Positions 45,175 through 53,734 of a stretch of DNA of 64,000 nt are shown here, piece by piece. The translations under genes were made by a program, and so were the position numbers. Origin of the DNA: Thermoanaerobaculia bacterium (lineage in GTDB: Bacteria > Acidobacteriota > Thermoanaerobaculia > Multivoradales > Multivoraceae); the NCBI GenBank assembly GCA_022823665.1, contig JAJEHN010000001.1, positions 434,001 to 498,000 on the forward strand. The letters run 5' to 3'. The stretch's first letter is position 1. Each line of letters begins with the position of its first letter. The notes under the pieces were generated by a model that did no database searches, was not told where the DNA came from, and was given only the letters and a program-made list of their open reading frames with translations.

Positions 45175-45738
45175 TCAGAACTCCTCCTCGAAGCGGATCG
45201 TTGCGCTGAACCCGCCGGCCGCCACCAGCACCCCGTCCTCGGAACGGAGCGGCAGCGACGGCAGCCGGCGCGGCGCCGGACCGGAGATCACCTCGGCGCC
45301 GTCCCGCGGGTCGAACTCCGAATCGTGGCAGGAACAGACCAGGAACCCGGTGTCCTCGGACCAGCCCTCGACGTCGCAGCCGGTGTGGGGGCAGATGCCC
45401 GAGTAGGCGACGACGCCGTCGACCGACGCTTCGCGCGTCTCCGGTGCCAGCGAATCCGGATCGAACCGGAGCAGCAGCACCTGGTTCAGGAGCGAGCCGT
45501 CGCGGACCGCGCCGCTTGACGGGTCCATCGCATAGCTGAAGATCTGCTCGCTGGCCACCGGCACGTCGTCCACCCGGATCGTTTCGCCCTGGCGCGGCCC
45601 GAAGGCGAACACGAAGCGATCGCCCTCCTGAGGACGGGCCCTGCGCGGATCGTCCGACTGCGCGTGCAGCACGTTCAGGCTCCGCGCCCCCAGACCCAGG
45701 GCCAGGGCCGACTTGAGAATCGTCCTGCGGTCCTTCAT
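45175..45738 (-). CDS. Rieske 2Fe-2S protein with Tat signal
   Basis: A 187-residue exported iron-sulfur protein. The N-terminus DRRTILKSALALGLG is a twin-arginine signal, expected for a cofactor-loaded protein. The cluster ligands are Cys116-Pro-His118 in CPHTGC and Cys135-Ser-Cys-His138 in CSCHDS, giving CxH and CxxH with extra Cys121 and Cys137 for the disulfide typical of high-potential Rieske proteins. It is directly upstream of the PQQ dehydrogenase (1-bp gap), so it is a candidate electron acceptor for it. It is divergent from the aldehyde dehydrogenase. Confidence 0.92.
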   Translation of the reverse strand: MKDRRTILKSALALGLGARSLNVLHAQSDDPRRARPQEGDRFVFAFGPRQGETIRVDDVPVASEQIFSYAMDPSSGAVRDGSLLNQVLLLRFDPDSLAPETREASVDGVVAYSGICPHTGCDVEGWSEDTGFLVCSCHDSEFDPRDGAEVISGPAPRRLPSLPLRSEDGVLVAAGGFSATIRFEEEF

Positions 45739-45851
45739 GGACGGTCGAGGCTAGCAGTCCGGCGCGGTAGCCCGGTGCTACGATTCCGCCTCCTTTCACG
45801 GCCTTCCTGCACCACTTCGCGGACCGCCCCGGCCCGCCACAGGTACCCAGC

Positions 45852-47282
45852 ATGATCGACATCCCCGCCATCCGTTGGGGCAAGCCCTACGAGTCGCTCG
45901 AGAAGGCGACGATCGTCCACTTCGAGACCGGCGAGGAGCTGGCCACGCTGCACCAGACGAACCCCGGCCTGGTCCAGCGCGACATGCGCCGCGCCCAGCG
46001 AGCCCGCGACATCCTGCGCGAGATCCCGTCGAGCGAGCTGATCTCGATGGTGATCGAGGCCGCCGACCTCTACCTGAACGCCGACCTACCGCTCGGCAGC
46101 GGCACGCAGAGTCCGCAGGACTTCGTCCACTACCAGTCGGCGACCACCGGCCTGCCCGAGCACATGTGCCGGGCGAACATGGACAAGAACCACTTCGTCC
46201 TGACGAACATGGGCGAGGTGCTGGAGGCCCTGACCCGCGGTCTCGATCTCGACATCCTGGCCCGCGGCCACGGCGTCGAGGAGCGCGGCGTGCCGGTCAG
46301 CTACCAGGCCCAGGCGCCGGTGATCGGCCTGGTGCTGCCGTCGAACTCGCCGGGCGTGCACACGCTGTGGATGCCGGTCATTCCGCTGCAGATCGGCCTG
46401 GTCTTCAAGCCCGGGCCGCAGGAGCCCTGGACCCCGTACCGGATGACCGAGGCCTTCGCCCAGGCCGGCGTGCCGCGCGAGGCGATCTCGATCTACCCGG
46501 GCGAAGGCGACATCGGCGCCGCCGTTCTCGCCTCCTGCTCAAGGAGCATGATCTTCGGTGGCGCGGACACCGTCGCCCGCTACCAGAACGATCCCCGGGT
46601 TCAGCCGCACGGCCCCGGCTTCAGCAAGATCCTGCTCGGCGACGACGTCGTCGACGACTGGGAGCAGTACCTCGACGTGATGGTCGACAGCGTCCTGGTC
46701 AACAGCGGCCGGAGCTGCATCTCCTGCTCCGGCGTCTGGGCGTCGCGCCACACGGCGGAGATCGCCCAGGCCCTCGCCGAGCGGCTGGCGCCCGTCCTGC
46801 CCAGACCGGCCGACGACCCGGAATCGCCGCTCGCAGCCTTCACCGTGCCGGGCATGGCGAAGGCGATCGACGGCATGATCGAGCGGCAGGTCGACGTCCC
46901 CGGCGTACGCGACCTGACGTCCGAGATCCGCGGCAACGGCCGCCTCGACGAACGCGAGCGCTGCGACTACCTGCTGCCGACCGTGCTCCACTGCGCCGAC
47001 GCCGAAGTCGAGGCCGCCAACGTCGAGTACATGTTCCCCTTCGTCTCCGTCGTCGAGTGCCCGCAGGCGAAGATGCTGAACGCGATCGACGACACTCTCG
47101 TGTGCAGCGCGATCACCAACGACGAGCACTGGCGCCGGCAACTGATCGACGCCACCCACGTCGACCGCCTGAACCTCGGCCCGGTGCCGACGATTCAGCT
47201 CAACTGGCTGCAGCCGCACGAGGGCAACATCATCGACTTTCTCTTCCGGGCGCGGGCGTTTCAGGAGGCGGAGGTCGCGTGA
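45852..47282 (+). CDS. Aldehyde dehydrogenase family protein
   Basis: A 476-residue ALDH-fold enzyme. The nucleophile is in SGRSCISCSG (Cys289 or Cys292), with GLVLPSNSPGVHTLW and VFKPGPQEPWTPY as the cofactor segment and MFPFVSVVEC near the C-terminus. The usual E-L-G-G-K motif is not obvious, so it is a divergent member, perhaps acting on acyl-CoA or a special aldehyde. It faces the PQQ dehydrogenase operon with 113 bp between starts and could oxidise the aldehyde made there. Confidence 0.85.
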   Translation: MIDIPAIRWGKPYESLEKATIVHFETGEELATLHQTNPGLVQRDMRRAQRARDILREIPSSELISMVIEAADLYLNADLPLGSGTQSPQDFVHYQSATTGLPEHMCRANMDKNHFVLTNMGEVLEALTRGLDLDILARGHGVEERGVPVSYQAQAPVIGLVLPSNSPGVHTLWMPVIPLQIGLVFKPGPQEPWTPYRMTEAFAQAGVPREAISIYPGEGDIGAAVLASCSRSMIFGGADTVARYQNDPRVQPHGPGFSKILLGDDVVDDWEQYLDVMVDSVLVNSGRSCISCSGVWASRHTAEIAQALAERLAPVLPRPADDPESPLAAFTVPGMAKAIDGMIERQVDVPGVRDLTSEIRGNGRLDERERCDYLLPTVLHCADAEVEAANVEYMFPFVSVVECPQAKMLNAIDDTLVCSAITNDEHWRRQLIDATHVDRLNLGPVPTIQLNWLQPHEGNIIDFLFRARAFQEAEVA

Positions 47283-47473
47283 GAAAGAAGCGGGTCCTTT
47301 CCGGCGCCGCGCTGCTGACTGTCGGAGCCGTCCTGGTCTTCGTCGACTTCGGAGAGCGCGGCACCAGATTCGATCTTCTCCTGGGGCTGGCGATCGGAGT
47401 CTGTGCAGCCCTCGGCGCCGCCCTGCTCGCCACCAGCTTCGGGCGAGGGCGAGACAGCGAGGATCGTCCCTAG
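47279..47473 (+). CDS. Small two-helix membrane protein
   Basis: GTG 47279 overlaps the stop of the aldehyde dehydrogenase (GTGA) and is preceded by GGAGGCGGAGG. The 64-residue product has two hydrophobic helices (SGAALLTVGAVLVFVDF and LLLGLAIGVCAALGAALLA) joined by a short charged loop, and a charged tail. No family was recognised. It ends convergent with the ABC ATPase gene, overlapping its stop by 4 bp. Confidence 0.6.
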   Translation: MRKKRVLSGAALLTVGAVLVFVDFGERGTRFDLLLGLAIGVCAALGAALLATSFGRGRDSEDRP

Positions 47474-48162
47474 CCCGCGCCCACAGCCCGCAGCTCGTCG
47501 TACCAGGCCTTGACCCGGTCCGCGGACCACGGCGTAAGCGCACAGTCAGCCACGAAGTAGACCTCGTCCGCGATCTCCTCGACGAGTTCAAGGCGGTGCG
47601 ACGACAACAGAACGCCGCGACCGTCGGCCGCGAGGTCTTTCAACATCCGGCACAGCCGTGCGACCGCCACCGGGTCGAGGCCGTTGAACGGCTCGTCGAG
47701 GATCAGCAGTTCCGGGTCATGCAGCAGCGCCGCGGCCAGGGCCAACTGCCGGCGGTTGCCGGTCGAGAGCTGGTGGCATAGCCGAGCCGAAGCGGGCACC
47801 TCGAGCGCTTCGAGCAACTCGACGCTGCGAGCGCGCGCCGCGCCGGCGTCCAGGCCGTAAAGCGCGGCGCAGTAGTCGAGGAACTCGAGCGGCCGCAGGA
47901 AGTCGAACAGCTCGTCCTCCTCCAGCAGGATGCCGACCCTGGTCATCACTTCCGGGTGGAGCCGCGGGTCGAAGCCGAACATCCGCACCGTGCCGCCGTT
48001 CGGCTCGGTCAGACCAAGTCCGAGCCGCATAAGCGTCGTCTTGCCGGCGCCGTTCCTCCCGACCAGACACTGCACGCCGGCCCCGATCTCCAGGTTCACC
48101 GAGCGCAGCACCTCCAGGTCGCCGTAGGACTTGTCGACCGAGTCGAACCACAACATCGTCAT
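47470..48162 (-). CDS. ABC transporter ATP-binding subunit
   Basis: A 230-residue ABC ATPase with Walker A GRNGAGKTTL, a signature LSTGNRRQ (variant of LSGGQ, common in exporters), Walker B LLILDEPFNGLD and the switch SSHRLE. ATG 48162 overlaps the stop of the permease gene (ATGA). With the permease it forms an ABC-2-like system, probably an exporter or membrane-processing transporter; no substrate-binding protein is present. Confidence 0.92.
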   Translation of the reverse strand: MTMLWFDSVDKSYGDLEVLRSVNLEIGAGVQCLVGRNGAGKTTLMRLGLGLTEPNGGTVRMFGFDPRLHPEVMTRVGILLEEDELFDFLRPLEFLDYCAALYGLDAGAARARSVELLEALEVPASARLCHQLSTGNRRQLALAAALLHDPELLILDEPFNGLDPVAVARLCRMLKDLAADGRGVLLSSHRLELVEEIADEVYFVADCALTPWSADRVKAWYDELRAVGAG

Positions 48163-50003
48163 GCGGTCACCGCCCACTCCCGCAGCCGCCGTCGCAGCCA
48201 GTCACCCTTCGCCAGCGAGACCACCAGGGCCCCGCATCCCGCTGCCGCGAACAGCAGCAGAACCGTCATCGTGACCGTGGCGAGCCGCGGGCCGCCGAGC
48301 AGCCGCGCCGCGACCACTGCCCCACCGAAGATCGCCGCCTGGATCAGCCACCAGCACAACAGCGCCACCATCGCCAGCACGCCGCAGTAGAAGTCACGTT
48401 GCTCATGGAGCTTCGGCTTTCTCGGCAACCAGATCGAGACCATCGTTCCGCCGCCGGCCAAGCCGAGCAGCGAGAAGGCGGCCACGAGGAACGGAATCGC
48501 CCGGTCGGCAGGGGGAATCCGGTCGACCAGCACCAGGCTCATCACGGCCGTCTGCACAAACACCAGACTGCCAACCAGGCCGAGAGCGCCCAGCACCTTG
48601 CCGGGCATGCAGGCGGCAAGCGCGTTCTCCGCCGACATAGAGAGCCGCCGGGCGCCGTCGGCCGTGAAGCCCAGCAGATTGGCGAAGAAGGCGAGCCAGA
48701 ACACACTGAGGAAACCGGCGATGCCCGCCACCGTCCACAGAGCAAACTGCCCGCCGCCGTCCGGCAACTCCTCGCTTCTGAGCAGGAACACCATGAACAA
48801 CGGCATGGCCCAACTGAGGACGAGGTTCAGGCGCACCTGCCGGAACCGGAGCATCATCCGCGCCTCCGCAAGCGCGACGACGAAGATCGGCCGCGACCAG
48901 ACGCCCGCCGGCGCGCTAGCGGCGGCCGCCGACGGCTGCCCTTCACTTGCTCTCCGCACCGCCGCGCGGCCGCGGCGCTTCTTCGTCTTCGCGCCGCGAT
49001 CGTCAGGGCTGCGCTGTTCCAACGCGAAGGCTCCGGCCATGAGAAACAGTAGAACCGCCAACCGTCCGCCGCTCACGGCGCCATCCGCCCACAAGGCCTC
49101 GCCGGCCCACAACGGCTCAACCGCGCTCGCACCGAGCGCCCCGAGCAGCAGGACGCCGAGTCCCACGCCGAGCCAGCGCTTTCGACCCTGCCCACCAATG
49201 ACGACCGCCCCCAACGGTCCGGCCGCGACGAGAGCAAGCACGGCGCCGACCACATCCATGCCCTCGAACGCCCACTCCTTTCCCTGGGGCCAGCCGCTCC
49301 CGGCGAACACGAGTGCCAGAGCTTCGTTCAGCAGCACCAGCACCATCGGCAGACCGAGCAGGCCGGTGCCCACAGCCAGTGCGACACGCCGCCTCACCGT
49401 AAGCCCGAACTTCGCCCCCTGATGCCGGCCGAACCACCGGGCCACCGGTGCCACCTGGAGAACCGCCGCCAGAACTAAGAGGGACATCAACACGAACAGC
49501 ATGTCCACCGGCGAGTTGTCGAATGGCGCCTCCTCCAGGCTGTTCAGGCTGAACGTGTAGTTCACGATAAAGAAACCACCCAACACGACGCCGAAGACCA
49601 GCTTCGCCTTCTCGGTCAACGCCTTGCGCCACCCGGCGAGCGCGCGAAGCCGAACGACGGTCAGGATCAACACGAACAACCCTCTCCCGCGACCGGTCGG
49701 GCCACTCTCCGCTGATCGAGCGACAACCTCCCGGACCCGTGCCTCCTGGGGGTCGTCACCGGCCCACCAGTGAGCCGCGCTGCCGTCGTCGCCCAACTCC
49801 TCACGCAGCTCCGACAGCCGCTTATCCCGCCTGATCTTCCACTCGAGCTGGACGGCCGCAGCCAGGTGCACCACACCTGCAAGAAGACCTGACCACATCG
49901 CCCTCGGGCCGGACGGCGCCGCGACGAACCAGCCGAACCACAGCCAGAAGACGCCGAGGATCGGAAAGGCGAACCGAAGGAACTTCTTCCGCCCCTCCGT
50001 CAC
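48159..50003 (-). CDS. Polytopic membrane protein, ABC transporter permease partner
   Basis: The 614-residue protein has about 12 to 14 hydrophobic helices in two halves: about 10-330 and about 370-600, with a charged Lys/Arg-rich linker near 330-365. Sequence identity to known permeases is not obvious, but it is translationally coupled to the ATPase and its membrane layout fits. It starts at GTG 50003, overlapping the stop of the VapC-like toxin gene (GTGA), so toxin, permease and ATPase may be on one transcript. Confidence 0.8.
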   Translation of the reverse strand: MTEGRKKFLRFAFPILGVFWLWFGWFVAAPSGPRAMWSGLLAGVVHLAAAVQLEWKIRRDKRLSELREELGDDGSAAHWWAGDDPQEARVREVVARSAESGPTGRGRGLFVLILTVVRLRALAGWRKALTEKAKLVFGVVLGGFFIVNYTFSLNSLEEAPFDNSPVDMLFVLMSLLVLAAVLQVAPVARWFGRHQGAKFGLTVRRRVALAVGTGLLGLPMVLVLLNEALALVFAGSGWPQGKEWAFEGMDVVGAVLALVAAGPLGAVVIGGQGRKRWLGVGLGVLLLGALGASAVEPLWAGEALWADGAVSGGRLAVLLFLMAGAFALEQRSPDDRGAKTKKRRGRAAVRRASEGQPSAAAASAPAGVWSRPIFVVALAEARMMLRFRQVRLNLVLSWAMPLFMVFLLRSEELPDGGGQFALWTVAGIAGFLSVFWLAFFANLLGFTADGARRLSMSAENALAACMPGKVLGALGLVGSLVFVQTAVMSLVLVDRIPPADRAIPFLVAAFSLLGLAGGGTMVSIWLPRKPKLHEQRDFYCGVLAMVALLCWWLIQAAIFGGAVVAARLLGGPRLATVTMTVLLLFAAAGCGALVVSLAKGDWLRRRLREWAVTA

Positions 50004-50413
50004 CGGCCCAGCACCTCTACGCCTGCGGCCCGCGCCGCGGAAGCGAGACGCCCGTCAAGAGTCGCCAGCGGTAATCGCATTCGCAGCGCCAGTTCCAGGT
50101 ACATCGCGTCGTAGACGGAGATCCCCCGGTCATGCGCCAGTTCGAGCACCGCGCTCCAGACACGTGCCGGGGATCCAGAGTCGACTGCTATGGGTAGAAC
50201 ATCGAGAGAGTGGCGAATCCATGCCCACTGGCTTGCCTCGAGTCGGCCCCGGCGCGTCGCCGCCAGAAAGGCGTTCGCGACTTCTATCGGCCAGAGGCCG
50301 GGCGTGTACGCCTGACGCTCCAACAGGGACTCCAGCAGCCGGTCGGTCGCTTCCGTCGACTCGTCCGGGAAGACCCAGGCCATAGTCATCGAGGCGTCCA
50401 GTACGAACGTCAT
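50000..50413 (-). CDS. vapC: PIN-domain toxin, VapC family
   Basis: A 137-residue PIN ribonuclease. The acidic active-site residues are visible: Asp in FVLDASMTMAW near residue 6, Glu in WPIEVANAF, Asp in SVYDAMYLELAL and Asp in ATLDGRLA. It would cleave tRNA or other RNA when unopposed. The start shares one base with the stop of the antitoxin gene (TGATG), the usual toxin-antitoxin layout. Confidence 0.93.
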   Translation of the reverse strand: MTFVLDASMTMAWVFPDESTEATDRLLESLLERQAYTPGLWPIEVANAFLAATRRGRLEASQWAWIRHSLDVLPIAVDSGSPARVWSAVLELAHDRGISVYDAMYLELALRMRLPLATLDGRLASAARAAGVEVLGR

Positions 50414-50655
50414 CAGTAGCGGCGACCCTCCTCGATCAGCTCCCGAACGGACAGTCCACCCAGGCTCTGCGACTTGCGGAACTCCCTCAGGTTCTCGATC
50501 GCGGTGCGTACCTGATCGGTCTCGACGCCGCGATAGGGAATCAGCTCGGCGACCGGACGCTCGTGCCGCGTGATGACGAACCTCTCGCCGGCCTGCACCC
50601 GTTTCAGCAGGCGCGGCAGGTGGGTCTTGGCCTCGAATACACCAATCTCCGACAT
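50413..50655 (-). CDS. Antitoxin of the Phd/YefM family
   Basis: An 80-residue antitoxin with the N-terminal dimer/DNA-binding part IGVFEAKTHLPRLLKRVQAGERFVITRHERPVAELIP and a C-terminal flexible part that would wrap the toxin. ATG 50655 has AAGGAG upstream; an ATG at 50679 would extend past it and is rejected. It is the first gene of the toxin-antitoxin unit, with a palindrome in its promoter region. Confidence 0.93.
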   Translation of the reverse strand: MSEIGVFEAKTHLPRLLKRVQAGERFVITRHERPVAELIPYRGVETDQVRTAIENLREFRKSQSLGGLSVRELIEEGRRY

Positions 50656-50681
50656 GAAAGACTCCTTCCCGGTTCGCACCG

Positions 50682-50706
50682 AGTCTAACTAGTCTCAGAC
50701 TAGACT
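50682..50706 (-). promoter_or_regulatory. Palindromic operator candidate of the toxin-antitoxin pair
   Basis: CTAGTCT (50689-50695) and AGACTAG (50697-50703) form a perfect 7-bp inverted repeat around one base, nested in a second pair AGTCTA (50682-50687) and TAGACT (50701-50706). The site lies 27-51 bp upstream of the antitoxin start, where antitoxin-toxin complexes usually bind to repress their own promoter. Confidence 0.6.
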
Positions 50707-50798
50707 GAACCTGATCGGCGGTCAACCAGTTCCCGGTGCCGGCCCGACGGTGCCGCGTCGGCCTCTCTCCGCCTCACACCGCTGTACGATCGCCCACC

Positions 50799-51680
50799 AT
50801 GCGCAAGGAGCTTCCCGGCGGCATCGAGCTGCGCGAACTCGCTTCCGAGGAGGAGTACGAAGCCGTGGTCGACCTCGAGCGGGAGACGTGGGGCGTCGGC
50901 TTCGAGGACACGGTGCCGACGACGATCCTGATGATCTCGCAGAAGATGAGCGGCGTCCTTGCAGGAGCCTTCGACGGGGGCGGCCGAATGCTCGGCTTCA
51001 TCTACGGGTTGAGCGGCTTTCGGTACGGCAAGCGGGCGCACTGGTCGCACATGCTCGCCGTGACTCGTGAAGCGCGCGGCCTGGGGCTGGGACGGGAACT
51101 CAAGGTCTTCCAGCGCGAGATCCTGCTGCCGCTCGGCGTCGAGACCGTCTACTGGACCTACGACCCTCTGGTCGCCCGGAACGCGAACCTGAACCTGAAT
51201 CGGTTGGGCGCGCTGCCGGTCGAGTACGTCGTCAACATGTACGGCGAGGACACGGGGAGCGTGCTGCACAGCGGGCTGGGGACGGACCGCTTCGTGGTCG
51301 CCTGGCCGATTGCGAGTTCTCGCGTCGACTGGCTGATCAACGGAGAGCCGGCCGCCACGCCGACCCGGGCCGCTCCACCCTTCCCCGTCGACGAGACGCT
51401 GGCGGACACCGCCTGGGTCGAGGTGCCGCCGAAGATCGGCGCCCTTCTGCATGCGTCACCGGAGACGGCGTTCGACTGGCGGCGGCGGACGCGGGCGGCA
51501 TTCCAGGAACACCTGGAGGCGGGTTATGAGGTGACGGGGTTCTCGTGGAGGGAGGATCCGGACCCGGATGCCGGCAAGGGCGCCGGCGCACCCAGTGGGA
51601 CGGAGCGCGGCGCACCCAGTGTCCTGAACCGGCGCTACTACTACCGGCTCGAGAAGCTCGACGGAACGGAGAAGCAATGA
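50799..51680 (+). CDS. GNAT family acetyl/acyltransferase (COG3375-like)
   Basis: A 293-residue GNAT protein. It has the acyl-CoA binding region HWSHMLAVTREARGLGLGRELK (R/Q-x-x-G-x-G/A type) and a long C-terminal extension. The ATG overlap with the following gene (ATGA) and the MenC/NSAR identity of that gene suggest that it N-acylates an amino acid for the racemase. The C-terminal ~30 residues contain two in-frame 13-bp direct repeats (GGCGCACCCAGTG), apparently a dispersed repeat that entered the coding sequence. Confidence 0.85.
   Translation: MRKELPGGIELRELASEEEYEAVVDLERETWGVGFEDTVPTTILMISQKMSGVLAGAFDGGGRMLGFIYGLSGFRYGKRAHWSHMLAVTREARGLGLGRELKVFQREILLPLGVETVYWTYDPLVARNANLNLNRLGALPVEYVVNMYGEDTGSVLHSGLGTDRFVVAWPIASSRVDWLINGEPAATPTRAAPPFPVDETLADTAWVEVPPKIGALLHASPETAFDWRRRTRAAFQEHLEAGYEVTGFSWREDPDPDAGKGAGAPSGTERGAPSVLNRRYYYRLEKLDGTEKQ
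51585..51621 (+). repeat. Two 13-bp direct repeats inside the GNAT coding region
   Basis: GGCGCACCCAGTG occurs at 51585-51597 and 51609-51621, 24 bp apart and in frame. A close variant, GCGCACCCAGCG, recurs at 52881-52892 after a hairpin in the next intergenic region. Confidence 0.75.
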
Positions 51681-52804
51681 GCCTTCAGATCGACTCGATC
51701 ACCCTGCGCGAGATCCGGCTGCCTCTGGTGGAGCCGTTCCGGATCTCCTCCGGCGTCACGACGACCCGCCGCATCCTGTTGCTGGAACTGGTCGACGCGG
51801 ACGGCGTCTCGACCTGGTCCGAGTGCGTCGCCGGCGACTTCCCCAACTACTCGCCCGAGAGCATCGACACGGCAGCGCTGGCCATCCGCGAATGGCTGGC
51901 GCCTCGGGTGCTCGGCCGGCGCTTCGAGACGCCCGAGGACGTGTCGGCCGCCCTGGCCGAGGACCTCCGCGGCCACGAGATGGCCCAGGCGGCGATCGAG
52001 ATGGGCGCCTGGGCGCTGGCGGCCACCAAGGCGGGGAAGAGCCTCTCATCGCTGCTGGGCGGCACGCGGAAACGGATCGGCACCGGCATCTCCATCGGCA
52101 TCCAGAGCTCTCCCGAAGAACTGGCCGACAAGGCCGAGAAGGCGCTGGGCGAGGGCTACCGGAAGATCAAGCTGAAGATCAAGCCGGGCCAGGACCTACC
52201 GTACCTGCATGCCGTCCGCGACCGGCTCGGCCCCGACGCGCCGCTGATGGCCGACGCGAACAACGCGTACACCCTGGACGACGCGGACCACCTGATCCAG
52301 CTCGACGACTTCGACCTCGTGATGGTCGAACAGCCGCTGGCCTGGGACGATGTCGCCCGCCACGCGGAACTCCAGCGGCGGATGCGAACGCCGATCTGCC
52401 TCGACGAATCGATAACGAACATAGCCCGGGCGGAGGACATGATCCGGCTGCGAAGCGGACGGATCATCAACATCAAGCCGGGCCGGGTCGCCGGCTTCAC
52501 GGCTTCGAAGGCGATCCACGACCTCTGCGAGGCGAACGACATCCCGGTCTGGTGCGGCGGCATGCTGGAGAGCGGCGTCGGCCGCGCCTACAACGTGGCC
52601 CTGGCCTCACTGCCGAACTTCACGATCCCCGGCGACGTGAGCCCCAGCAACCGCTACTGGGCGCGTGACGTCGTGTCGCCGGAATGGACGATGGACGGGG
52701 ACGGCTGGGTCGACGTGCCGGAGGGCCCGGGGCTGGGCGTCGAGGTCGACCGTGAGCGGATCGAGGCGCTGACGGTGCAGGAGGAGACGCTGCGCGTCGG
52801 TTAG
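51677..52804 (+). CDS. Enolase-superfamily o-succinylbenzoate synthase / N-acylamino acid racemase
   Basis: A 375-residue muconate-lactonising-enzyme subgroup protein. It has the KxK motif in KIKLKIKPG (about 163-170), metal ligands in DANNAY, VEQPL and CLDES, and NIKPGRV with the second catalytic Lys. Members perform menaquinone synthesis (OSBS) and/or racemise N-acylamino acids (NSAR). The coupled GNAT gene and the absence of other men genes favour the NSAR role. Start ATG 51677 overlaps the GNAT stop. Confidence 0.88.
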   Translation: MSLQIDSITLREIRLPLVEPFRISSGVTTTRRILLLELVDADGVSTWSECVAGDFPNYSPESIDTAALAIREWLAPRVLGRRFETPEDVSAALAEDLRGHEMAQAAIEMGAWALAATKAGKSLSSLLGGTRKRIGTGISIGIQSSPEELADKAEKALGEGYRKIKLKIKPGQDLPYLHAVRDRLGPDAPLMADANNAYTLDDADHLIQLDDFDLVMVEQPLAWDDVARHAELQRRMRTPICLDESITNIARAEDMIRLRSGRIINIKPGRVAGFTASKAIHDLCEANDIPVWCGGMLESGVGRAYNVALASLPNFTIPGDVSPSNRYWARDVVSPEWTMDGDGWVDVPEGPGLGVEVDRERIEALTVQEETLRVG

Positions 52805-52819
52805 CAGCGGCAAAGAGGA

Positions 52820-52892
52820 GCCGGCCTGCCGGCCGGCACGTACTCCCGGCCGCCTGCGGCGGCAGCGGGTCAGAAGACCCGCGCACCCAGCG
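52820..52892. repeat. REP-like cluster of hairpins between convergent genes
   Basis: The gap between the racemase and the SDR stops holds three possible hairpins: GCCGGC/GCCGGC (52820-52825, 52832-52837), GCCGC/GCGGC (52849-52853, 52859-52863) and a perfect 7-bp GCGGGTC/GACCCGC stem with AGAA loop (52865-52871, 52876-52882), followed by GCGCACCCAGCG. It may act as a terminator for both genes or be a REP element. Confidence 0.5.
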
Positions 52893-52907
52893 TGGCGCCC
52901 TGCTGTC

Positions 52908-53672
52908 CTAGAGGCTCCAGCCGCCGTCGACGGTCACCGTGTGGCCGGTGACGAAGACGTTGCGCTCGATCAGGGCGAGGATCGCATCGGCGCAGGTTTC
53001 GGGAGTCGCCACGCCCTGGAGCGGCGCTCCCGCGCTCACACGCTGCTGCGCCTTGTCGTAGTCCTCGTCGCCGAGTCCGCCGCGCAGCCAGCGCCCCTCG
53101 ATGAAGCCGGGAGCGATCGTGTTGACCCGGATCTCGGGCCCGAGCACCCGCGCCAGGGACTTCGTCATCACGATGACCGCGGCCTTGGACGCGGCGTACG
53201 GGATGCTGCTGCCCCCGCCGCCGATCCCGGCGATCGAGGCGACGTTGACCACCGCGCCCTCTCCCCCGGCCTTCATATGCGGCGCGGCCGCGCGGGTGCA
53301 GTTGAAGACGCCGCGCAGGTTGGCCCCGAGAATGTCGTCCCAGACCTCGTCGGTGACGCCCTCCAGGTCGTCGTGACCGATGAAGTGAGTCATCCCCGCG
53401 TTGTTGACGAGGATGTGGAGGGCGCCGAACGCCTCGACCGCCGAGTCGATGAGCCGCCGGCAGTCGGCGTCCTTTCGCATGTCCGCCTGGACGGCCACCG
53501 CGTTGCCGCCTCCGTCGCGGATGCCGCCCACGATCCGTTCAGCGGCTTCGGCGCCGCTGTGGTAATTGACGACCACCGACGCGCCGAGGCTCGCCAGCAG
53601 TTCGGCCGTCGCCTCGCCGACGCCCGAGGACGACCCGGTGACGACGGCGACCTTGCCTTCGATCCGCATCAT
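52908..53672 (-). CDS. Short-chain dehydrogenase/reductase (FabG-like)
   Basis: A 254-residue classical SDR with VTGSSSGVG near residue 13, NNAGMTH, catalytic Ser in VASIAGIGGGG and YAASKAA (Tyr-x3-Lys), ending DGGWSL. It would use NAD(P)H on a 3-oxoacyl or similar ketone. Starts ATG 53672 or 53669 are equivalent. It is downstream of a crotonase on the same strand (105 bp with one hairpin), so fatty- or aromatic-acid metabolism is possible. Confidence 0.92.
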   Translation of the reverse strand: MMRIEGKVAVVTGSSSGVGEATAELLASLGASVVVNYHSGAEAAERIVGGIRDGGGNAVAVQADMRKDADCRRLIDSAVEAFGALHILVNNAGMTHFIGHDDLEGVTDEVWDDILGANLRGVFNCTRAAAPHMKAGGEGAVVNVASIAGIGGGGSSIPYAASKAAVIVMTKSLARVLGPEIRVNTIAPGFIEGRWLRGGLGDEDYDKAQQRVSAGAPLQGVATPETCADAILALIERNVFVTGHTVTVDGGWSL

Positions 53673-53734
53673 GCGACGCTGGATGATTCGCCGAGGAAGA
53701 TCCGCGCTCGCCGCTTCGCGGCGTCGCGTTCGAT

